Shown here: positions 57,937-64,000 of the stretch, in pieces
Numbering within the stretch: position 1 is the first letter of the stretch
Layout of the letters: each line of letters begins with the position of its first letter
From: Pelomyxa schiedti
Lineage: Eukaryota > Evosea > Pelobiontida > Pelomyxidae
DNA length: 64,000 bases
Direction: 5' to 3'
Assembly: GCA_020536535.1 (NCBI GenBank)
Contig: JAHLWZ010000818.1
Span: 49,666 to 113,665, forward strand
The notes under the pieces: model-generated
The model's database searches: none
Told to the model about the DNA's origin: nothing
Seen by the model: only the letters and a program-made list of their open reading frames with translations
Program-made: the position numbers and the translations under genes

Positions 57937-60900
57937 TCAGGACGAATTCTGTTGTGGTTTAGAGGGGACAACTCTTGGTGGTACTTTGGGTGTTCCATTT
58001 GATGCACTGGTTGTTGTGGGTGGTGATTGTGAGATTGGTCTCACAGCACTCTGTAGTTCCTGCACGAGCTTCCTCATTTCCATCAAATCCTTCTCGTTCT
58101 GAGCCCGGCTCTCATCTAGTGCCGTCCTGAGCTTCTCAATTTCGCCCTTCTGGCTTGCCAATTCCTCCCTCAGAAGGTCAATTTGCAACTGCATCTTGGC
58201 CGTCTGCTGCGCTGCCCCTTCCACCGCCTGCTGCGCGCGAGTCCGCTCAAATGCCTCGTGCTGCAGTTGCTTTTGCAGCAATTCCGTGGTTGACGCCATC
58301 TCGCCGGCGGTTTTGGCCATCGCCTGTACATGTTTTGATGTGGAGGCTGAGGCTGAGGTGCCTTTTTGTGCCGCAGTCGACGCTTCCAAGATTAGACCGC
58401 GGGCCTGGGCTGCTTGTTGGGCGCTCGAGGAATCGGGTGATGTGCAGTAGCCATATTTGGAAGTGTCACATGTTTTGGGGTTGCTGTATTTCGAGGTGCC
58501 AAACATAATGCCTGATTTGGTAAACACTTCAGCAAGGTCCCAGTCTATACCAACGGTTTTGGTTGGTACGATTCCAACACCAGCTTTCTGCAATACTGCA
58601 CCTTTGATTTCTTCAAGTCTAGTAGGTGCCTTATGGTGAAATACAACGTTTGCAAGCTGAAGTCCGAGGGGGTTGGCGGGGTCTGGGGAAAAATCCCCCA
58701 AGGCATCCAGAACCCACATCACAGATAATTCTGCAAACTGTCTGGCCGGAGGGTACTCTTCCGCTTTGAAAACGGAACTCTTCACCTTGAACAAAGCCTT
58801 GTCACTGAATGGAGGTCAGTGCGAGAGTTGATTTTTTTTTTTACGAGTACCTAGTTGTTTGCCTGGATTTAATATCTGCAGCTGTAGCCAGTTGTGCGAG
58901 TTGCGGTGCAAACCACTTTGTCATCAGAATTGCTGCTTGTTCCGAACAGTGCTTCATTTCAGATACAGTCATAAGCGCTGAAATGTGCTTGGCTGTATTC
59001 GTTTGCCGTTTTTCATCAACCAGCTCCAGTCCTTTTTGTGTGCATAGAGTCACAGCATTGACAACGCCACTAGCTACTCCAGTTATATCCAAGATTGACA
59101 TGACATTACCAAAGAATCCAACTGCGCCAGCGACTTTCCCTGCAGTCCCTGAAGATGCAACAACCATCTCACTAGCAACAGCCTTAGCTCCGATTAGCAC
59201 TTCCTCCAGCTTAATTTGTATTGTGCGATAAAAGAGCCAGAGATTGGAGTCACCCTCAAACTGTCTCAGGGCTTCTCGTTTCTGCTCCTTCACTCTATAT
59301 TCTTGCCAGAGTACTTGTTGATAACACTCGATTTCCTTTACTTTTTCTTGGAGTTCCTCGATTTGTTGTTGCTGTGCTTGAGCCGTAGCAGAGTCTGATT
59401 TGGGCAAGGACTCAGATAGATTTGCGATGTGCTTTTCTAATGCTACTCTGTTCTTATCAGTAAGTGTGATATCGTCAGTAGTTTCTTGGAGGGTTTGGTT
59501 CAGAGAAGCAGCTAGACTGGAGATCTCACAATTCATCTCTGACTGTGTGACTTTGATGTCTTCAACTGTCGTTTTAACAGATTCAAAGGCTGCCTGCATT
59601 ACAGTGCTGATAGACGTATCAGCCGGTGATGATTGTGGCAGTTGTTTCAGTAGTTGGGACATTGTAATTCTGTTAGTCGCATCTACCACTGAGCGAATAA
59701 TTGCATGAAGGTTCTCTCCAGTTATGCCACCTGAATTTTGTACAGCCTTTTCAAGTTCAGAACTGCAAGTAGCCAGGTCAGATCGTAGAGAAATCTAGTT
59801 TTGGCATCAGAAAAAAAAATATTGTGACAAGATACCACTGTTGCAGGAGCTGAAGTTCGAGGAGGAATAGGGGGTGAAACTGGAGGAGTTGAGGGTAGCG
59901 CCATTGGTGATGGTGTGGAAGCTGTAGACTGCGGTATTAGCTGCTGGGGATCTGGTGGATACGAATACGCGAACTTACTGAGTCTGGATTTTAGCAAGGC
60001 TTTGTCCTGACGTTTCTTTGGGAGAGATTTGGCGTAGTGAATGAAGAAAGCAGTTACAGCCGCTGCAAAAGCTTCAAATACACCATTGATTGACTGGCGT
60101 GAGCAACAGCATTCTACGTAGAACGTTGCACCTATCTGAATAAGTTAGTGCCCTGGCATTAATTAGCTGAAAGTGCCTACTTGTCGCGCAACTTCTTCCC
60201 CTTGTTCCATAGATACACATTTAGTCTTGGAGTTGGGCCTCAGTCGTGATTCGCAGCCAATTCCAACCACAATGAAAGGGGCCCCAGAAGGCCCGTTTGA
60301 CTTCCACTCAGATCCCCAAATTTTAGATACACTCTCCAAGGATTCCGGTTTGGCAATGTCGAAAACGATCATGAGCACATCAGTGCTGCGGACCCTTGTG
60401 TGGCACTAATCCCAGGTGTTGGGTATTATACATACATTTGATAGATTTTTGAAAATTGTCCAGTTGTTCGGTTACGTCCAAACCGCTTAGCATAAACTAG
60501 AACCAAAACACAGCCAACAACAAACAAACAGAAAAAAAAAAGACAAGTGAAAATCAGATCAAAACCTGCTGAAGTGAGTCAGCCAGACCGACACCATCCT
60601 TTAGTTGGAGGAGAACATCCGAGTTGCAGACTGCAACTCCCATTGTGGTGTCATCAAACACAACCTTGGTGGTTTCGGGTAACCCACCTCCCAGCATCGT
60701 ATATAGGAACGTGGTCTTGATGTCGCCCCACCCCGAGATGTCCTCCCCGTCGTCCCCAACAACCAGGACTTGGATCAGGTCGTAAAGGACAACTTCGTAG
60801 ATGTCGCCGTTGTTGATTGGCCCGGTGGCTAGGATCCCATCATTGACTTTGGTGGGGGGATTGGGGCTTGGGGTGGTGGGGGTGGGACTGGGACTGGGAC

Positions 60901-61087
60901 TGGGCGAGACTAGCACGAGGGAGATGGCATCGATGCGATTGAGGGACAGCGCCGCGCAGGCTTTGGTTCGCAGCTCCCATAAGTCGTCTGTGGGGAGCAG
61001 GGTAACGTGGGCAGTGGTTGGGGTGGTGAAGGGAATACGGTTTCGAACCGTAACCGTCACTTTGTTGGCGTTTCCTCGCGCAAACAT
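57937..61087 (-). CDS. Rho-derived pseudo-GTPase fused to a long helical/coiled-coil region
   Basis: Start 61087 (MFARGNANKVTVTVRNRIPF). The N-terminal ~85 aa resemble a beta-grasp fold (VTLLPTDDLWELRTKACAAL) with a Ser-Pro repeat loop. Then comes a Rho-like domain: IQVLVVGDDGEDISGWGDIK then TTFLYTMLGGGLPET (P-loop disrupted by an insertion), VLLQLKDGVGLADSLQQ (DTAGQE replaced by DGVGLA), VRSTDVLMIVFDIAKPESLE, APFIVVGIGCESRLR (TKxD lost), and CVSMEQGEEVARQVGATFYV then ECCCSRQSINGVFEAFAAAV. The strand/helix order is Rho, but G1, G3 and G4 are all degenerate, so nucleotide binding is doubtful. After a Pro-rich linker (about 59950-59850) a long helical part follows (KTTVEDIKVTQSEMNCEISS; QQQQIEELQEKVKEIECYQQ), a glycine-rich helix VAGAVGFFGNVMSILDITGV, and a C-terminal coiled coil (QIDLLREELASQKGEIEKLR). 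Function unknown, probably a scaffold. Confidence 0.7.
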
Positions 61088-61464
61088 TCAGTTCAATGAA
61101 CAATCATCGGGATCTCACAGACCCAGTTGATCATCCAAGCGTCATTGCCCCTCGAGTACGGCACACCCGATGTGTAATAATGCTGCAGGCCTGAGAGTTG
61201 AGAGTGAGGGTGATCTCGGGAATCGAGAAAGGGAAAAGTTCAGGTGAAGTACTAATGGGGGTACCGAGAATAAGGTTCACTGCAGAAGTTACACCCCCCG
61301 CTCTAAACTTACATTTTCAACAAATCAAGAGTGCCTGTGTGATGTAACGAGAGTGAAAAACAGAAAAAATATCCTGTCACAAGCACTTTTCCGTAAAAAC
61401 AAACAACCGCTTCTTAGCCTAAAGCCTGCACAAAAAGAAAAACTAAACAAAAAAAAAAAATCTC
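61088..61464. other. Divergent intergenic region
   Basis: 377 bp between the pseudo-GTPase start and the proposed SCP phosphatase start. It has an A run at 61450-61460. An upstream in-frame ATG at 61353 exists but would encode an unlikely Lys- and Phe-rich leader across an intron. Confidence 0.45.
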
Positions 61465-63084
61465 ATGCTTGGGCTGGCGATGCTCACTACGAACTCACGA
61501 GGTTTTTTTTTCCCCTCGCCGCGAAACGACGTCTTCCGTACAACGTTTCGTCGTTTCTTGCTAATTTTTCTTTTCTCCTCCCTTTGCTCGTGTACTTTTT
61601 TTTTTCCCCTGTAACAGAACAGAAACCATGGTACAGACACGTTAAAGGAATACCAGGACTGTTGGCTACGCTCGTTAACAAAACGACGTCACCGGTTGCT
61701 CCGCGAGCGACGACCGGTAGCAGCGCCAGCCACTGTCCTTGCGTCCCACAATCTCTGATTGACGAGCAGCCCTCGCAATCAGCACCGCTGCCTCACATCA
61801 GCGAAATCACGTTTCAAAATAACCACCCACACAATCACAACATGCCGCAAAACGACGTAATCGAATCACTTCACACTCAGCCTGTGGTACAGCAACCTCA
61901 GGCTCACATCAGCCCAATCGCATCTCACGACGTCACGATAATCACCTCTCCTGCTCACAGCGACGGTGAACAGGCTACGTTTCAACAGCCCCGGGAAGAG
62001 TTCGATCTCCTTTCCGACTGTGTATCACTACCACAAACGCAAAATCTGTACCTACACGACACACAAAAAATCGATCTTCTGACCCCCGGAAAAATCGACT
62101 GGTTTGCACGATAGTCCTTTGATTTCCTTCTTATCTAATCGCTGTGGTAGCTTATTGCCTCCAAAATACTCGCCTCTGAAAAAAACCCTGGTGCTTGACC
62201 TCGACGAAACCTTAATGCACAGCTCTGTGGAAGTTCGTTCATCTTCGTTATGGCGAAGTTCTTATTTATTTACAGCCATTACCACACACGGATTTCCGTT
62301 TCGAGGTTACTGTAGAAGGCGTTACAGCTACGATTTATATCGTAAAACGGCCCGGAGTTGAGGAATTTTTATCTGCACTGAAAGACAAGTTTGAGATAGT
62401 GGTTTTCACAGCAAGCATTCCCGAGGTTCTTACTCCTTACAACTTTCGACACGAGTTTTTGATGTTATCTGTATAGTATGCGGATAAAGTCATTGACTAT
62501 TTGGACACTAATCGGTCTGTTTCTTCGCGTCTTTATCGCTCTTCGTGTACCCAGCTTTTCGGAAGCTATGTTAAGGTTGGAGAGCGTGTAGGGTGATGAT
62601 TTTACCTCACCACAAATATTAGGACTTGGATAAACTGGGGCGAGACCTGAGCAATACAATAATCATTGACAACACACCAGCCTCCTATGCCCTTCATCCC
62701 CAAAACGCCATACCAATCAGTTCATTCATCACCAATCCCAATGACACCGAGTTGATGTCACTGGCCCCCTTGTTGTGCGAGCTTTCCGTCTACGACGGAG
62801 ACGTTAGAAAGTTTATAAGCGACCGCATAACAAACCCCACTTGTAACCTGATCAGCTTCACGCCAAACAACAACACCACCACAACACCACTCGCGCAATC
62901 ATGCATCGCCGCGACCAATAACAACAACAACAACAACAACACACAAATCCCCAACACACATACAACCACCACAACAAGCACAGCGACAACCACCTCAGTC
63001 ACACCCTGGTTCTTCAACCCACTGCAACAAACCGCTCTTATCCCCCTCGACGAAAGCGACGACGATGACGACGACACCAGATAG
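61465..63084 (+). CDS. SCP/CTDSP-type protein phosphatase (HAD, FCP1 homology domain)
   Basis: Predicted Ser/Thr phosphatase acting on RNA polymerase II CTD or similar targets. The first exon (MLGLAMLTTNSR, 61465 to about 61500) splices over a T-rich intron to EQKPWYRHVKGIPGLLATLV. A His/Gln/Pro-rich linker and a second intron (about 62113-62155) precede the catalytic domain: LLPPKYSPLKKTLVLDLDET then LMHSSVE (motif I DLDET intact), VEGVTATIYIVKRPGVEEFL, KDKFEIVVFTASIPEYADKV then IDYLD (motif II T), CTQLFGSYVKDLDKLGRDLS and TIIIDNTPASYALHPQNAIP (motif IV). This is the SCP layout, including the RPGVEEFL and DNSP/DNTP blocks. The tail has poly-Asn (62920-62942) and Thr-rich stretches and ends DESDDDDDDTR. 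It differs from the FCP1-like protein at 10417-12307, which lacks the second Asp. Confidence 0.87.
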
Positions 63085-63246
63085 TGCCTCCACCCCCCTT
63101 TTTGTTTATACACTAGACAACAACAATCCAAATCCTATTTTCTATCCTACTTTTCTCCACACGTTTTTGTTCTTCTTTTTCCTTTTTTTTCCCGGCTACG
63201 TTCATTCACCTAAGTCGAAGTTCACCAAACTCTCACGAAACCAACC

Positions 63247-64000
63247 ATGAGCGGCGGTGCGCATCACTACGGAGGAGGAGGCGGCAGCGGCAGCGGCAGC
63301 AGCCCAGGGGGCGGGTGCGGGTTCAAGAGGGCCGTGTATCCCCCGGCGTCGGCGTCGTACCACCCCACGCCCTCCTCGCCTACGAGCGGCCCGGCCGCAA
63401 GCACCACCACCACCACCACGGCGAGTACGGGGGGAGGGCTCCTGGGGGACCTGCAGCCCCCGACGAGCGCGGCGCCGGTGCCCCCGCCCCACCACCCGCA
63501 CCCTAGCGGGGGGTCGACGCACACAGCGGCGCTGGTAGGAGGGGGAGGAGGGGGAGGCGGGGGCGCGACTACGGGGGGGCAGCAAATACCCGGGCGGCCG
63601 CCATCGCCGGCGGTTGTTGGGGGCGGGGCCAGCGGGACTGGTACTGGTACTGGGACGGGGACGGGGACGCAGGGACACAGGCCGCTGCCGCCCACGACGG
63701 CTTTACCTCCTTTGCCTCTCATTGGTAGGTACTTTGTTTGCTTCTGGCCTGTGTGGGCTGGTATTATTGAGTGTTACTGGCATTGGCACTGCCACTGTGA
63801 CAGTGATGTGATATGGCTGTATTGTGAGACTTGTTGCCTTTGTTATCATCTGTGTCATTGACAGTTTCATTAAGCGGCTTCTTCTCCGTGGATTACCGCA
63901 CACGTTTTTTTACAGGAGTTTATACTAGTTGCTGAAAAGTACTTTTTTTTTTTTTTTTTTTTCAAAACCTCTCGGCAAGGGTTTTGGTTTTTTTTTTTTT
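63247..64000 (+). CDS. Gly/Thr/Pro-rich low-complexity protein, N-terminal part (runs off the window)
   Basis: Start at 63247 (MSGGAHHYGGGGGSGSGS). The visible first exon of about 160 codons is Gly-, Pro-, Ser- and Thr-rich (TTTTTTASTGGG; PPPHHPHPSGGSTH; GTGTGTGTGTGTQG) and strongly G+C-rich. It ends near PPLPLIG at a donor (gtaggt, 63724). A likely acceptor tttttacag lies at about 63915, but the following exon's frame is unclear and the gene continues beyond 64000. The first exon has no recognisable domain. G+C-rich low-complexity N-termini also occur on the CCCH gene here, so this is a local habit rather than transfer. Confidence 0.6.
63943..64000 (+). repeat. Poly-T tracts at the window edge
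   Basis: Two T runs of about 19 and 12 nt sit at 63943-63962 and 63989-64000, in the intron/exon region of the last gene. Similar runs occur in introns elsewhere (5038-5060, 49778-49796) and are prone to sequencing error. Confidence 0.7.

Noticed and set aside
63202-63722. Minus-strand open frames of more than 150 codons near the window end
   Set aside because: They mirror the Gly/Thr/Pro-rich first exon on the plus strand, which has the better start context and a splice donor.
1-64000. Possible transposons, CRISPR arrays, prophage or bacterial operons
   Set aside because: No transposase, integrase, reverse transcriptase, terminal repeats or direct-repeat arrays were seen, and all genes carry spliceosomal introns.

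Overview
This is a gene-dense piece of nuclear DNA from a free-living-type unicellular eukaryote. Almost every gene is split by many short GT...AG introns (mostly about 30-100 nt, some with a ctaac-like branch sequence near the 3' end). The standard genetic code is used. Coding DNA sits on both strands with 25-560 bp between genes, and low-complexity Q, N, P, S/T, G and RD tracts are common. The gene content (PTEN, Rab14, Rho GTPases, RhoGEF, F-BAR/RhoGAP, a tiny-macrocysts-type adenylate cyclase, TKL receptor kinases) fits an amoeboid protist, most likely Amoebozoa. I infer this from content only and cannot name the species.

Layout. 1-2341 (+) holds a Crinkler-like kinase-domain protein cut by the window edge. 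2431-4564 (-) is an EDEM-type mannosidase, which shares a short divergent promoter with ribosomal protein eL32 (4858-5654, +). 5814-10280 (-) reads as a PTEN phosphatase joined to a DUF547 domain. 10417-12307 (-) is an FCP1/NIF-like HAD protein with an altered catalytic motif. 12680-16584 (+) carries a small secreted cysteine-rich protein, an ERGIC-53-like lectin and an MPPED-like metallophosphoesterase. A hypothetical protein (16610-17911, -) is followed by Rab14 (18393-19536, +). 19730-22709 (-) is a receptor kinase whose ectodomain looks like a bacterial betaine-binding protein. 22848-25755 (-) is a multi-pass phosphodiesterase. Then come a TDP2-like nuclease/phosphatase (25960-27116, +), a papain-type cathepsin (27191-28527, -) and an ABCA half-transporter (28949-33056, +). 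33257-39763 (-) is a very large multi-pass TmcB-like PAS adenylate cyclase.

The right third, 40-61 kb, is rich in Rho-pathway genes: a membrane-anchored coiled-coil RhoGEF (40328-43385, -), an F-BAR/RhoGAP protein with a proline-rich and Arg-Asp repeat tail (43588-48881, -), a Rho-like GTPase with a non-canonical switch II (53361-54337, -) and a Rho-derived pseudo-GTPase fused to a long helical tail (57937-61087, -). Among them lie a D123-family ATP-grasp protein ending in a CaaX box, a three-finger CCCH RNA-binding protein, a fatty-acid elongase and a divergent actin-related protein. The window ends with an SCP/FCP1-type CTD phosphatase (61465-63084, +) and the start of a Gly/Thr/Pro-rich protein that runs off the edge.

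Functionally the genes serve the secretory pathway (EDEM, ERGIC-53, Rab14, elongase, multi-pass phosphodiesterase, cathepsin) and membrane/cytoskeleton signalling (PTEN, Rho cycle, adenylate cyclase, receptor kinase). Exon boundaries were read by eye from reading-frame continuity and splice consensus. Gene ends are firmer than individual exon ends.
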